64,000 nt of DNA from Bacillus sp. B15-48 (GCF_016879755.1 NZ_WOFU01000002.1:248001-312000), one strand, 5' to 3'. Positions 10,338-18,249 are shown, numbered from the stretch's first letter. Notes: generated by a model from the letters alone, not told the origin. Numbers and translations are program-made.

Positions 10338-10634
10338 ATGCAAATTAGTGGACATACCGTTGAAATACTTGGCGACCCATTTGGCCTGCTCAAAGGGGAC
10401 AGATATGAGTTTTATTTACATATCGATGTTGATGAGGAAGACGAACTTTATACAGAAAATGGATTATTATTAAAAGTCATTTTTTCAGTAGAAAATGGAG
10501 ATTCAAAAATTCTCCAATATTATTTTATTGAACGTACATCAGAGAAAATCCTTGAGTTTGCATTGGAAGATGACGAAGAAAAGCTAATTATTGATTATTG
10601 TCACAACCATATCCCAATAGTTGACACCAACTAA
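10338..10634 (+). CDS. Small conserved protein, possibly DUF6509
   Basis: A 98-residue acidic soluble protein. The pattern TVEILGDPFGLLKGDRYEFYL followed by ENGLLLKVIFSVE and the C-terminal half rich in Asp/Glu recalls a small Bacillaceae family, which I believe is DUF6509, though I cannot check this. AAGGGTGAT precedes the ATG. A TATAAT-like -10 lies at about 10299. Function unknown. Confidence 0.75.
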   Translation: MQISGHTVEILGDPFGLLKGDRYEFYLHIDVDEEDELYTENGLLLKVIFSVENGDSKILQYYFIERTSEKILEFALEDDEEKLIIDYCHNHIPIVDTN

Positions 10635-10660
10635 AAAAAGAGCATGATTGCTCTTTTTTT
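10633..10660. terminator. Bidirectional terminator
   Basis: AAAAAAAGAGCA / TGCTCTTTTTTT, a symmetric stem flanked by A and U runs, between the convergent 98-residue gene and ku. Confidence 0.92.
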
Positions 10661-10691
10661 ACTTTCAACAATATCGAATTTCCATCCGTAA

Positions 10692-11540
10692 TTATGCTTG
10701 TTTTTTTACTTTTGTCCCTGTTTTTTTTCGTTTTGTCGTTTCTTTCTTCGGTTTTTCGGTAGCAGTTGGCTTTGTTCTGTCAATCGACGCTTGAAGTGCT
10801 GCCATCAAATCGGTTACATTTGCTGCTGGTTGTTTTTCTTTTGCTGTAACCGTTTCTTTCCCCGTTCGCTTGCTTTCGATTAATTCAAGTAATGCCGTTC
10901 GATATTCATCTGTATATTTTTCTGGTTCGAACGTAGTTGTCAACTGATTTATAAGCATAATTGCTGTTTCGAGTTCTTTTTCAGTCACTTTATCCTCAAC
11001 GGGAACATTAGGTACGTCCACAGAATTCCTCACTTCATCTGGGAAATGGATGGTTTCCATCACAAGTGTGTTTTCATAAACACGAACAAGGGCAAGCTGC
11101 TCCTTAGCTCGAATGATAATTTTTGCAATTCCAACTTTCTGTGATTGTTCAAGTGCCTTCCTTAGTAATGAATAGGCCTTAGTGCCACCCTCATTTGGTG
11201 ACATGAAATAACTTCGGTTGTAGTAGATAGGATCAATTTCTTCTATACTCACAAAATCCATGATTTCTACCGCTTTTTCTTCATTTTCTTTACGAAGATT
11301 TTCGAGTTCATCGTCTTCAAGAACGACAAACTTTCCTTTCGTATACTCATATGCCTTAACGATATCATCTGGGTTTAACTCTTCTTCGCATACGGAACAA
11401 ACTTTTTCGTATTTGACAGGCGAATGACATTTTTTATGCAAAGTCCTTAATTTTATATCTTTATCTTCTGTAGCCGTATGAAGCTTGATTGGGATATTAA
11501 CTAACCCGAAAGAAATGCTTCCTTTCCACATCGTATGCAT
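10692..11540 (-). CDS. ku: Ku protein for non-homologous end joining
   Basis: A bacterial Ku homodimer subunit that binds DNA double-strand ends and recruits LigD. The start MHTMWKGSISFGLVNIPIKL is diagnostic. A zinc-like Cys set lies in CHSPVKYEKVCSVCEEEL (about 35-52), and a Lys-rich C-terminal tail (residues about 255-282) is typical for DNA binding. At 282 residues it is normal length. The ATG at 11540 has GGAG 9 bases upstream; the upstream extension to 11594 is not conserved. It is divergent from ligD, with about 160 bases between the starts. Confidence 0.95.
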   Translation of the reverse strand: MHTMWKGSISFGLVNIPIKLHTATEDKDIKLRTLHKKCHSPVKYEKVCSVCEEELNPDDIVKAYEYTKGKFVVLEDDELENLRKENEEKAVEIMDFVSIEEIDPIYYNRSYFMSPNEGGTKAYSLLRKALEQSQKVGIAKIIIRAKEQLALVRVYENTLVMETIHFPDEVRNSVDVPNVPVEDKVTEKELETAIMLINQLTTTFEPEKYTDEYRTALLELIESKRTGKETVTAKEKQPAANVTDLMAALQASIDRTKPTATEKPKKETTKRKKTGTKVKKQA

Positions 11541-11699
11541 AGATAATAACTCCATTCTTTTTACGTTTAATTTGCAATTAAAATGATGTTTCAATTCGTA
11601 AAAATATTTGCCAAAGGATTAGATTCTGATTTTTTAGGTAAACTAAATTTTAGTCTTTCTAGTGTAGGACTATATTTCCAACCAGAAAGGAGCTATTTA

Positions 11700-13532
11700 A
11701 TGATGAAGCCTATGTTACCAACCCTTCAATTCGAAACCCCTAAAGGAGACGATTGGCATTTTGAAGTAAAATATGATGGGTTTCGTGCTTTCCTTGAATG
11801 GGAGGAAGATATTAAGCTTACAAGCAGAAATAGAAAGTCATTATTAGAAATATTTCCAGAAATTAATGAATTTTTACGATTAAATGAAGATCGTTTAAAA
11901 GCCTATTTGCCTTTCATTCTTGATGGGGAACTTGTTCACTTAGAAAATGCCTATAAAGCAAATTTTAATGCAATCCAAATTAGGGGGCGCATGCGCTCAT
12001 TAGAAAAGATTAAAGAGAAAGCAAAAAGCATTCCTTGTAGATTGCTTATTTTTGATGTTTTGAAACTCGGGGGCGAAGACTTAACAAAGAAACCTTATCA
12101 TGAACGAAGAAAAATTCTTGAAACGTTTTTTACGCAATTAAATTTTCCAATTTTCCCCGATAATAGAAGTGCACAGCTTCTTCAACTCGTTCCTTCAGAA
12201 AAACAACTAGAAAAGTTATGGGAATCAATACAGTTAAGTGATGGCGAAGGAATCGTGGCAAAACAGATCAATAGTCCTTGGGAAGAGGGAAAAAGAACAA
12301 CTCAGTGGATAAAAATTAAAAATTGGAAATATGTTTCTTGCTTTATTACTGCCTATGAAAAATCAAATGGCTATTTTTATGTCGGTGTTTTTCGACAAGG
12401 AGAAACTTTCCCATTGGGGGCCGTTTTATTTGGATTTAAACCAGATGAAAAGACAGCATTGTTTCAAATTATAAAAGAAAATCATTCACATGAAGACAAA
12501 CGTTTTATTTATGTTAATCCAGCAATTTGCCTTGAAGTGAAATATTTAGAAATGTATAAAGCCCAAATGCGGGAGCCTCATTTTCATCAATTTCGCTTTG
12601 AGTTAAAGCCTGAAGAGTGCACGTATAATCAATTTCTTCAACAACAGAAAAATTTCCCAATTGAGGTAGAAGTTACACATCCAGATAAACCAATATGGGA
12701 AAACCCTCTAATAAAAAAAATGGATCTAATCAACTATTTGCGGGAAGTTGCACCGTTTATGTTACCGTTTTTGAAAGACCGCTTGCTAACAGTGATCCGT
12801 TATCCTCACGGAATATTCGGGGAGGCTTTTTATCAAAAAAACACACCAGATTATGCCCCCGATTTTGTGGAAACAACTTTTTCAGAAGGAATTAATTATA
12901 TCATTTGCAATGATTTAAAAACGCTATTATGGTTAGGAAACCAAATTGCATTAGAATACCATATCCCATTCCAAACGAGAAATAATACCCATCCAGACGA
13001 AATCGTTTTTGATCTTGACCCACCTTCAAAAGATTATTTTCATCTTGCCATTGAAGCAGCATTAATAATTAAAGAAGTGGTAGATCATCTTGAACTTATT
13101 AGCTTTATAAAAACATCAGGGAACAAAGGACTTCAAGTGTATATTCCACTTCCAAAAAACAAATATACGTATAACGATACAAGATTATTTACATCATTTA
13201 TTGCTGATTATCTTATTTCGAAGAATCCTGATGCTTTTACAACGGAAAGGCTTAAAAAGCACCGTGGCAATCGACTTTATGTGGACTATATTCAACATGC
13301 AGAAGGGAAAACGATTATCTGCCCGTTTTCTCCACGTGGTACATCACAAGCCACTGTAGCAGCTCCGTTGTTTTGGAATGAGGTCAATGAAAACTTATCG
13401 ATTTCAGCTTTCAAAGTAAATAATATGATTTCTCGGTTAACAGAAAAAGGGTCGCCCTTTGCCGATTATTTTATAGCCAAGGATATCCAAAATTTTCAGC
13501 CCGTTCTCGATTTTTTACGAAAAAAAAGATAA
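11700..13532 (+). CDS. ligD: DNA ligase D (ligase-polymerase, no nuclease domain)
   Basis: 610 residues. The ATP-dependent ligase domain comes first: the adenylated Lys is K24 in EVKYDGFRA, followed by LDGELV, FDVL, DGEGIVAK and WIKIKN. An OB-fold region spans about 210-300. The C-terminal primase-polymerase domain shows FDLDPPS (about 435-440, metal-binding Asp pair) and KTSGNKGLQVYIPL. There is no phosphoesterase domain, as in other Bacillus LigD. The ATG at 11700 has AAAGGAG 7 bases upstream; the 39 preceding open codons are not conserved. It works with Ku to fill and seal broken ends, chiefly in spores and stationary cells in Bacillus. Confidence 0.95.
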   Translation: MMKPMLPTLQFETPKGDDWHFEVKYDGFRAFLEWEEDIKLTSRNRKSLLEIFPEINEFLRLNEDRLKAYLPFILDGELVHLENAYKANFNAIQIRGRMRSLEKIKEKAKSIPCRLLIFDVLKLGGEDLTKKPYHERRKILETFFTQLNFPIFPDNRSAQLLQLVPSEKQLEKLWESIQLSDGEGIVAKQINSPWEEGKRTTQWIKIKNWKYVSCFITAYEKSNGYFYVGVFRQGETFPLGAVLFGFKPDEKTALFQIIKENHSHEDKRFIYVNPAICLEVKYLEMYKAQMREPHFHQFRFELKPEECTYNQFLQQQKNFPIEVEVTHPDKPIWENPLIKKMDLINYLREVAPFMLPFLKDRLLTVIRYPHGIFGEAFYQKNTPDYAPDFVETTFSEGINYIICNDLKTLLWLGNQIALEYHIPFQTRNNTHPDEIVFDLDPPSKDYFHLAIEAALIIKEVVDHLELISFIKTSGNKGLQVYIPLPKNKYTYNDTRLFTSFIADYLISKNPDAFTTERLKKHRGNRLYVDYIQHAEGKTIICPFSPRGTSQATVAAPLFWNEVNENLSISAFKVNNMISRLTEKGSPFADYFIAKDIQNFQPVLDFLRKKR

Positions 13533-13557
13533 GCGTATGAATCCCGCACTAGAGAAT

Positions 13558-13595
13558 AAAAAAAGCAACCGCCTTTTATCGGTTGCTCTTTTTCG
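13558..13595 (+). terminator. Intrinsic terminator of ligD
   Basis: AAAAAAAGCAACCG / CGGTTGCTcTTTTT, a 7-bp G/C core flanked by A and U runs. Confidence 0.9.
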
Positions 13596-13625
13596 TTTTA
13601 TATATAATCGCTTAAATACGAAGGT

Positions 13626-13949
13626 TTAACATAATTGGCTCCAAATTTTCCTGCTATCTGGTTCAGTAGAATTTTCAATAAGATGATAAGCTGCATTTGT
13701 GATTGCCTCTGCTAGTGAATTACCTGTTGCTTTTACATCATTAAAACGAGCTTCTGTTCCTCCATTGTTAGAAAAGAAAAATCCGAATTTTTCCAATCTC
13801 TCAACGATGAGCATCGCGTGTCCAAGGTTTTGCTCTGGCTGAAAATCGGTAGTTGGAATGAATGTACTTTTTTCACAATCGTACCATCGGTCCCACCGAT
13901 TCAACTTCCAGCCAAGTACTCGTCGTGCAATAGCTTCTGTTTTATTCAT
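13626..13949 (-). CDS. Phage ABA-sandwich domain protein (BC1872-like)
   Basis: A 107-residue soluble protein. It opens MNKTEAIARRVLGWKLNRW and contains LGHAMLIVERLEKFGF and LAEAITNAAYHLI, the pattern of the small alpha-beta-alpha sandwich proteins found in Bacillus phages and scattered on chromosomes. AGGAAGAGGG lies 9 bases before the chosen ATG. No other phage gene is nearby, so this is a solitary phage-derived or domesticated gene. Function unknown. Confidence 0.65.
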   Translation of the reverse strand: MNKTEAIARRVLGWKLNRWDRWYDCEKSTFIPTTDFQPEQNLGHAMLIVERLEKFGFFFSNNGGTEARFNDVKATGNSLAEAITNAAYHLIENSTEPDSRKIWSQLC

Positions 13950-14077
13950 AATCATAACCCTCTTCCTTTTAATTTTCGCGTCCATTGTTATATAACAATT
14001 TAATATATTTAAAATAAATATATAACAGATTAAAGAGAAATACTAGCTTTTTTTTAAAATAGTTTTTAAAATGAGGA

Positions 14078-14130
14078 TGTGTTGAAACCTAGGTGTTGAC
14101 TTCCACTCCAAACACCAGTCTTTGAACACA
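14078..14130. repeat. Nested palindrome, possible interspersed repeat remnant
   Basis: Two nested inverted repeats share one centre: outer TGTGTT (14078) / AACACA (14125) and inner GGTGTT (14092) / AACACC (14111), with GACTTCCACTCC in the loop. No gene overlaps it. The sequence recalls the short imperfect palindromes scattered in Bacillaceae intergenic DNA, but I cannot test copy number here. Confidence 0.4.
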
Positions 14131-14133
14131 GCC

Positions 14134-14189
14134 TAAAAAAATAACTGTCCTAAGGTACACAATTCATTTGTGTACATAAGGACAGTTAT
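14134..14189 (-). terminator. Intrinsic terminator of dapF
   Basis: On the minus strand ATAACTGTCCT / AGGACAGTTAT with an inner TGTACACAAA stem, followed by TTTTTTT. It is unusually long, about 23 paired positions. Confidence 0.9.
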
Positions 14190-14220
14190 CTTAAAATCAT
14201 TTAATAATATTCAAACCACT

Positions 14221-15180
14221 TTATCCGCGTAAAACGGATTTCGCATGCTCCTCTAGTTTTTGATATGACTCTTCTTCAATCGTATCATGTTTTTCTACGA
14301 CTGCATTTGTTTCACTATCTAATGTTACCTTATATAAATATGTGGCATTACCAATAAGATCAATCGTGTAGTCCTTATGATCTTTATGGACTATACACCG
14401 GACCATTCCACCATTATTATAAACTTCAATGATGTCTTCTACATCATTCTCCCCGATAAGGGTCGTTACTAGACTTGAAGCAGACATTGCTGTACCACAA
14501 GCATTCGTAAAGCCTACCCCACGTTCATATGTGCGTACATAAATTTTGTTTTTTTCTATTAGCTTGATAAAACTAACATTCACTCCATCAGGAAAAAGCT
14601 CATTTGGAGCGTTAACTCCTTCACTTAGTTCTTTCTGTAAATTCGATTTAAGGTGAGTATCGTCAACAATCGTTATTAAATGTGGGTTCGGTACAGCTAA
14701 TGCTGTAAACGTTAATTCCTCGGATAAAGCAGGAATTACGCCTTGTATTAATTCTTTTTGTTTAATATTTAAAGGCAAATCTTCCACTCGAAAGGATACA
14801 GGCGAAATCTCAACTTGGTACGTTGGAACGCCAGGAAAAATATTTGCTGCTTTTTTTACTTGTAAATCTGCTTTCATCGTTTCAATTATCGCTTCTTCTA
14901 TTCCTAATTTCTCACATACATAACGAGCCACACAGCGAAGGCCATTGCCACACATTGAAGCCTCAGAACCATCGGAATTAAACACTCTCATTCTTGCATC
15001 CGCTGTTTCGCTGTTTAAAATATATAATATCCCATCGGCCCCTAAGGAAGTTTTTCGATTACATAAATTTTTCGCAAGATTTGCGCGACTTCCCTCGGTA
15101 AAGCCGTAATTTCCCCCCATTTCATCCATCATAAGGAAATCGTTCCCAGACCCATGGCACTTTATCAAATCGATCACCAT
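14221..15180 (-). CDS. dapF: Diaminopimelate epimerase
   Basis: Interconverts LL- and meso-diaminopimelate for lysine and peptidoglycan synthesis. The two catalytic cysteines are Cys77 (SMCGNGLRC) and Cys228 (FTNACGTAMS), and the N-terminal KCHGSGNDF motif is intact. At 319 residues it is about 35 longer than the classic enzyme because of an acidic C-terminal extension after about residue 275. GGAGGCGG 5 bases upstream fixes the ATG at 15180; the open upstream extension to 15222 is not used. It is monocistronic, with its own terminator. Confidence 0.93.
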   Translation of the reverse strand: MVIDLIKCHGSGNDFLMMDEMGGNYGFTEGSRANLAKNLCNRKTSLGADGILYILNSETADARMRVFNSDGSEASMCGNGLRCVARYVCEKLGIEEAIIETMKADLQVKKAANIFPGVPTYQVEISPVSFRVEDLPLNIKQKELIQGVIPALSEELTFTALAVPNPHLITIVDDTHLKSNLQKELSEGVNAPNELFPDGVNVSFIKLIEKNKIYVRTYERGVGFTNACGTAMSASSLVTTLIGENDVEDIIEVYNNGGMVRCIVHKDHKDYTIDLIGNATYLYKVTLDSETNAVVEKHDTIEEESYQKLEEHAKSVLRG

Positions 15181-15244
15181 AATAGCCGCCTCCAAATTAT
15201 TTACTACATAAAAAGATGCCATAATTCGAATAATTGTTCAACCT

Positions 15245-15285
15245 AAAAAATAGTCAATCATAGTTGTTATGATTGACTATTTTTT
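15245..15285 (-). terminator. Intrinsic terminator of the resA-like gene
   Basis: AAAAAATAGTCAATCATA / TATGATTGACTATTTTTT, a 17-bp symmetric stem abutting the stop codon at 15286. Confidence 0.93.
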
Positions 15286-15861
15286 CTATGGCAATTTTTT
15301 TATTTCATCATGTAGGTATTCTTTTGTAAGACCGCCAATCACTTTACTTCTAATAACGCCATCAGAATCAATAAAGAAACTCGTCGGAAAGGCTAAAATT
15401 TCATATCCACTTGACACCTGGTTTCTCTCATCCATCGGAATTGTAAATGTAAGGTCATAATCGTCAATAAAACGAAAAACATCCTCTTTTGATTTTTCGG
15501 TAACCGTGGCATTAACTGCAAGAATTTCAAAACCATCTGATTGATATTTCTCAAAATATTCTTGCATATAAGGCATTTCAGCTTTACATGGCGGACACCA
15601 TGTCGCCCAAAAATTCAACAATATTTTCTTTCCTCGGTAGTCACTTAAGTTTACTTCATTTCCGTTTAAATCCATTAAAGAAAATTCCGGGGCAAGGTTC
15701 CCCTCATCTAGTCCAACTGGTAACTGATCCGGATTATTTATTTGTTTATATTTCCCTGTGAGTGTCAATTGATTGACGACTCCTTGATTCTTTAATACGG
15801 TCTTATCGATAACGAAAAGCACAGCTAAGATAATAGCAGCAATAATTAAAAACTTTTTCAA
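15286..15861 (-). CDS. Membrane-anchored thiol-disulfide oxidoreductase (ResA/TlpA-like)
   Basis: 191 residues. An N-terminal membrane anchor (about residues 3-20) is followed by an extracytoplasmic thioredoxin fold with the active site FWATWCPPCKAEMPYM, typical of ResA/StoA/YneN proteins. These reduce disulfides during cytochrome c maturation or spore cortex formation; the exact partner is not shown by the context. The TTG at 15861 is chosen because AAAGGAAGG lies 6 bases upstream; the ATG at 15879 would overlap that ribosome binding site. It has its own terminator, upstream of dapF on the same strand. Confidence 0.88.
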   Translation of the reverse strand: MKKFLIIAAIILAVLFVIDKTVLKNQGVVNQLTLTGKYKQINNPDQLPVGLDEGNLAPEFSLMDLNGNEVNLSDYRGKKILLNFWATWCPPCKAEMPYMQEYFEKYQSDGFEILAVNATVTEKSKEDVFRFIDDYDLTFTIPMDERNQVSSGYEILAFPTSFFIDSDGVIRSKVIGGLTKEYLHDEIKKLP

Positions 15862-15960
15862 AAGTAACCTTCCTTTCATGTTAAAGAACCCATGATGCTA
15901 TTTTAAAACGAAATGCTATTATCTGCATTAAAAAAGCATTAAAACCTTTTATTCAATATA

Positions 15961-16731
15961 TTAATGATTGTCATATTGAAAGTAACCAATTATAACTGCG
16001 AGCGCAAGAAGGCGATCGTTTTTTGTAGCCTGAGGATCGAATGAGAGGATTGGAGTATTCACATGAAAATTCGTCCCCCATTCTAACGGCATCCAGCCTT
16101 TTCGAAGACGTGAGACAGGGTGTTTCTGCCTATGAATATGAATGTCAGTATACATGGATGAAAGATGTTCTGCCCTATATTGAACACGATCTCTCAACGA
16201 TTCTCCTATTTGAGAATGAGTATTAAATGTTACGACGTTATTGCCTTTTCGATCAAGAACGGCAATTTCCTTTTGCTTTACATCAATCAAAGCTAATAGT
16301 TCCCCTTCTTGATTATAAAACCCAAAGCGTTTCTTTACATAAAAATCAAAAAAACTCGGTAAAAACCAACGCCAAAATTTCCCTTCTACTTCCTTTAGTT
16401 CTCCCGTAAGAAAACCATTTGGATGAAATAACAATATCTTTAATGCAGGAGCGGGGGCCAAAGCAAGGAGAAAATTTGGATTAGTAAAGAAATCAATCTT
16501 TTCCGTACTATTTATTTTAAAATGAGCTTCTTTTGAGTGATTTCTAAACCGTATATAACCATTAAACTGGCTTATGGCAACGATGAAAAATGGGATTGCC
16601 ACCAAGGCAAATGGCGGCCTGATAGCCAAAAACATACAGACTGTTAGAATCGCCGAAAGCAATAAGAAAGTGAGTATGCAGGCATTCAAATAGGTTTTAG
16701 ATGTTTGCAAATAGTATTGTTGGATGCACAT
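15961..16731 (-). CDS. Unknown membrane protein, two N-terminal helices
   Basis: I do not recognise this 256-residue protein. Two hydrophobic helices (about 17-37 and 41-57) are followed by a soluble domain with many aromatic residues and a short Arg/His/Lys-rich stretch (IHIHRQKHPVSRLRKGW) near the end. The PNGFLTGELKE and FYNQEGELLALIDVKQKE segments look like beta hairpins. GAGGAA precedes the ATG. It may be cytoplasmically tethered. It stands alone. Confidence 0.7.
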   Translation of the reverse strand: MCIQQYYLQTSKTYLNACILTFLLLSAILTVCMFLAIRPPFALVAIPFFIVAISQFNGYIRFRNHSKEAHFKINSTEKIDFFTNPNFLLALAPAPALKILLFHPNGFLTGELKEVEGKFWRWFLPSFFDFYVKKRFGFYNQEGELLALIDVKQKEIAVLDRKGNNVVTFNTHSQIGESLRDRVQYRAEHLSSMYTDIHIHRQKHPVSRLRKGWMPLEWGTNFHVNTPILSFDPQATKNDRLLALAVIIGYFQYDNH

Positions 16732-16841
16732 TTATCGTTCCTCGCAATTCTTTAGCTTATTACTCTTATTATATTGTGCATCTATTAAAATCATTCTATT
16801 AAATTACGAAAAAACTTATGTACATACAGTTTCATAATAGC

Positions 16842-16866
16842 AAAAAAAGGGCCTGTAAAATCAGGC
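16842..16866 (-). terminator. Intrinsic terminator
   Basis: Minus-strand GCCTG / CAGGC stem followed by CCTTTTTTT, downstream of the DUF4870 gene. Confidence 0.75.
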
Positions 16867-16881
16867 TTCATAAAGGGAGTG

Positions 16882-17202
16882 CTATAAAATTCTGAATATG
16901 AACGGGATACGATATTCCTCTCCCTCGTAAGCCTTGATTGCCCCAATAATTGTAAAGACTACTCCTAGCAACCCTACGATTGGCAGTAATAAAAAACCGA
17001 TAAGAATAACGACTAAAATTCCACTTACAACACTGTAGACAAAATACGAAATGAAAAAATTAAAATATTCCCTTCCATGATAATCAATATAACTAGATTC
17101 ATCTTTTTTTACTAACCAGATGACAAGTGGACCAATAAAGGCAGTAAAAAAACTAATAGCGTAAATCGCTGTCGCTAACAATCTTTCCTCATTGCTTGGC
17201 AT
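16882..17202 (-). CDS. DUF4870 (Tic20-like) membrane protein
   Basis: 106 residues with about three helices. The sequence IGPLVIWLVKKDESSYIDYHGREYFNF is the DUF4870 signature, in which the helix 1 end and a D-x-H-G-x-x-x-x-N-F loop are conserved. The helices at about 50-92 follow. The role is unknown; relatives occur beside many unrelated genes. GGGGGATC-like purines precede the ATG. Confidence 0.82.
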   Translation of the reverse strand: MPSNEERLLATAIYAISFFTAFIGPLVIWLVKKDESSYIDYHGREYFNFFISYFVYSVVSGILVVILIGFLLLPIVGLLGVVFTIIGAIKAYEGEEYRIPFIFRIL

Positions 17203-17540
17203 AAGATCCCCCCTTTCCTTTATTTTACCTTATCTCCTCATAATACGCTCTTGTCAATATAAAGTTTCATGAATTTTTACAACCTATGAATTGTTCTTGA
17301 ATGGGACAACTTGAATACATTATTTATACAACCTACTTCTTCTGAGGTGATGAAATTTTTTGTAATCTACGTTGCGATTCTTAGGTTTATACTGGTACTT
17401 TTTAAGGTTAGACCACATTATTTTTTTGAAAAAAGTTAAAAAATAATTTACAAAAAAATAGTTTCTTTTTTACATCATTTTTAGTATGATTTCTATGGAA
17501 ATCAAAAATTTCATATTGAAATAGTAATAAGGGAAGGCAA
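17203..17540. other. Upstream region of the attenuated GNAT gene
   Basis: A 338-base A/T-rich region. A TATGAT -10 element lies at 17485-17490 with only a weak -35 (TTTCTT at 17462), placing a transcript start near 17497. A small A/U hairpin (TTTCATATTGAAA, about 17509-17521) precedes the leader ribosome binding site. A 29-codon hydrophobic ORF at 17350-17439 lacks a usable ribosome binding site. Confidence 0.5.
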
Positions 17541-17600
17541 ATGGTGCGCCACCAGTATCCTGGTTCTAGTGGGTTCGATTCCCACCCCGAAATTTTTTAG
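17541..17600 (+). CDS. Leader peptide MVRHQYPGSSGFDSHPEIF controlling the GNAT gene
   Basis: A 19-codon ORF, ATG at 17541 and TAG at 17598, preceded by AAGGGAAGG (17529-17537). It ends 83 bases before the acetyltransferase start. Its last six codons form the 5' half of a 17-bp stem that competes with a terminator, so its translation should decide whether the downstream gene is transcribed. There is no run of one amino acid, which argues for sensing a drug or general ribosome stalling rather than starvation for a single amino acid. The ORF is seen; the regulatory role is inferred from the layout. Confidence 0.65.
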   Translation: MVRHQYPGSSGFDSHPEIF

Positions 17601-17671
17601 CAATTTACAAAAAATTTCGCGGGTGGTCCATTTATTTTTTATGGAATCGAACTAGGGACCACCCTATTTTT
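17569..17671 (+). promoter_or_regulatory. Transcription attenuator with mutually exclusive stems
   Basis: Three alternative stems can be drawn. Stem 1:2 is GTGGG (17569) / CCCAC (17581). Stem 2:3, the antiterminator, pairs 17582-17598 with 17609-17626 through 17 base pairs and one bulged C. Stem 3:4, the terminator, is GGGTGGTCC (17621) / GGACCACCC (17656) followed by TATTTTT. Stem 2:3 destroys both others. A ribosome finishing the leader ORF covers segment 2 and lets the terminator form; a ribosome stalled near codons 6-10 covers segment 1 and frees 2:3. In addition GTTCGATTCC (17573) is exactly complementary to GGAATCGAAC (17643). Confidence 0.75.
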
Positions 17672-17683
17672 GGAGGGATACAA

Positions 17684-18244
17684 ATGCTCAAAAAACGCGA
17701 TCTTAATGATTGTCACGCTTTATTCGAGCTCATGACGCATCCGGAGGTCTTCCCTTTTGTTCGTCAAAAAGCTTTTTCTTATGATGAATATGTCTTTGTT
17801 ACAAAGCAAGTGATTGAAGCTGAGGAACGTGGAGAGTTAATATCAAGAACAATCCTAGATGACTGGGGAACTCCAATCGGAACAATTAACTTATTCGATA
17901 TTCAAGACCTTGCCGGGTTTCTAGGAACATGGCTTGGCAAACCATTTCATGGGAAAGGCTATAACGAACCTGCAAAAGATGCATTTTTCCAGGAACTATT
18001 TTTTGATAAAAATATTGAAACGGTCTATATGAGAATACGAAAAGAGAACACTCGCTCAATTAAAGCAGCGGAAAAAATCCCTTATGTTGTAAAAGCGAAT
18101 GAAACTAGATCTGGAATCTATCATCAGTTAAATTTAAATGGACCTATCTTCGACCTTTATGAAGTTTCAAAAGACCAATATCAGTTCCATCAACGCAGAG
18201 AAATAGCACATCCTATTAAAGAATCTCAACTATTAGAAGCTTAA
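17684..18244 (+). CDS. GNAT acetyltransferase, RimJ/RimL type
   Basis: A 186-residue acetyl-CoA-dependent N-acetyltransferase. The acetyl-CoA loop appears as LGKPFHGKGYNEPAK (about 84-98), and the following VYMRIRKENTRSIKAAEKIPY matches the RimJ/RimL region in which a bulky residue side chain stacks. Its substrate could be a ribosomal or other protein, a small amine or an antibiotic. GGAGGG 7 bases upstream fixes the ATG. The attenuator directly upstream suggests induction when translation is perturbed, which would fit a resistance or ribosome-related role; this is inference. A strong hairpin follows the gene. Confidence 0.85.
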   Translation: MLKKRDLNDCHALFELMTHPEVFPFVRQKAFSYDEYVFVTKQVIEAEERGELISRTILDDWGTPIGTINLFDIQDLAGFLGTWLGKPFHGKGYNEPAKDAFFQELFFDKNIETVYMRIRKENTRSIKAAEKIPYVVKANETRSGIYHQLNLNGPIFDLYEVSKDQYQFHQRREIAHPIKESQLLEA

Positions 18245-18249
18245 TTCAG

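Noticed and set aside
11541-11699. SigG promoter in the ku-ligD intergenic region
   Set aside because: A CATTTTA -10-like element is visible on the minus strand but no TGMATR -35 at 17-18 bases; not supported enough.
17350-17439. 29-codon hydrophobic ORF upstream of the attenuator (ATG at 17350)
   Set aside because: AGGTG abuts the ATG with no spacer, so it lacks a usable ribosome binding site, and it lies upstream of the likely transcript start.
17541-17600. A tRNA gene or T-box for the sequence around GTGGGTTCGATTCCCAC
   Set aside because: Only the T-arm is tRNA-like; no acceptor, D- or anticodon stem forms, and no T-box sequence is present. The ORF-based attenuator explains the segment better.
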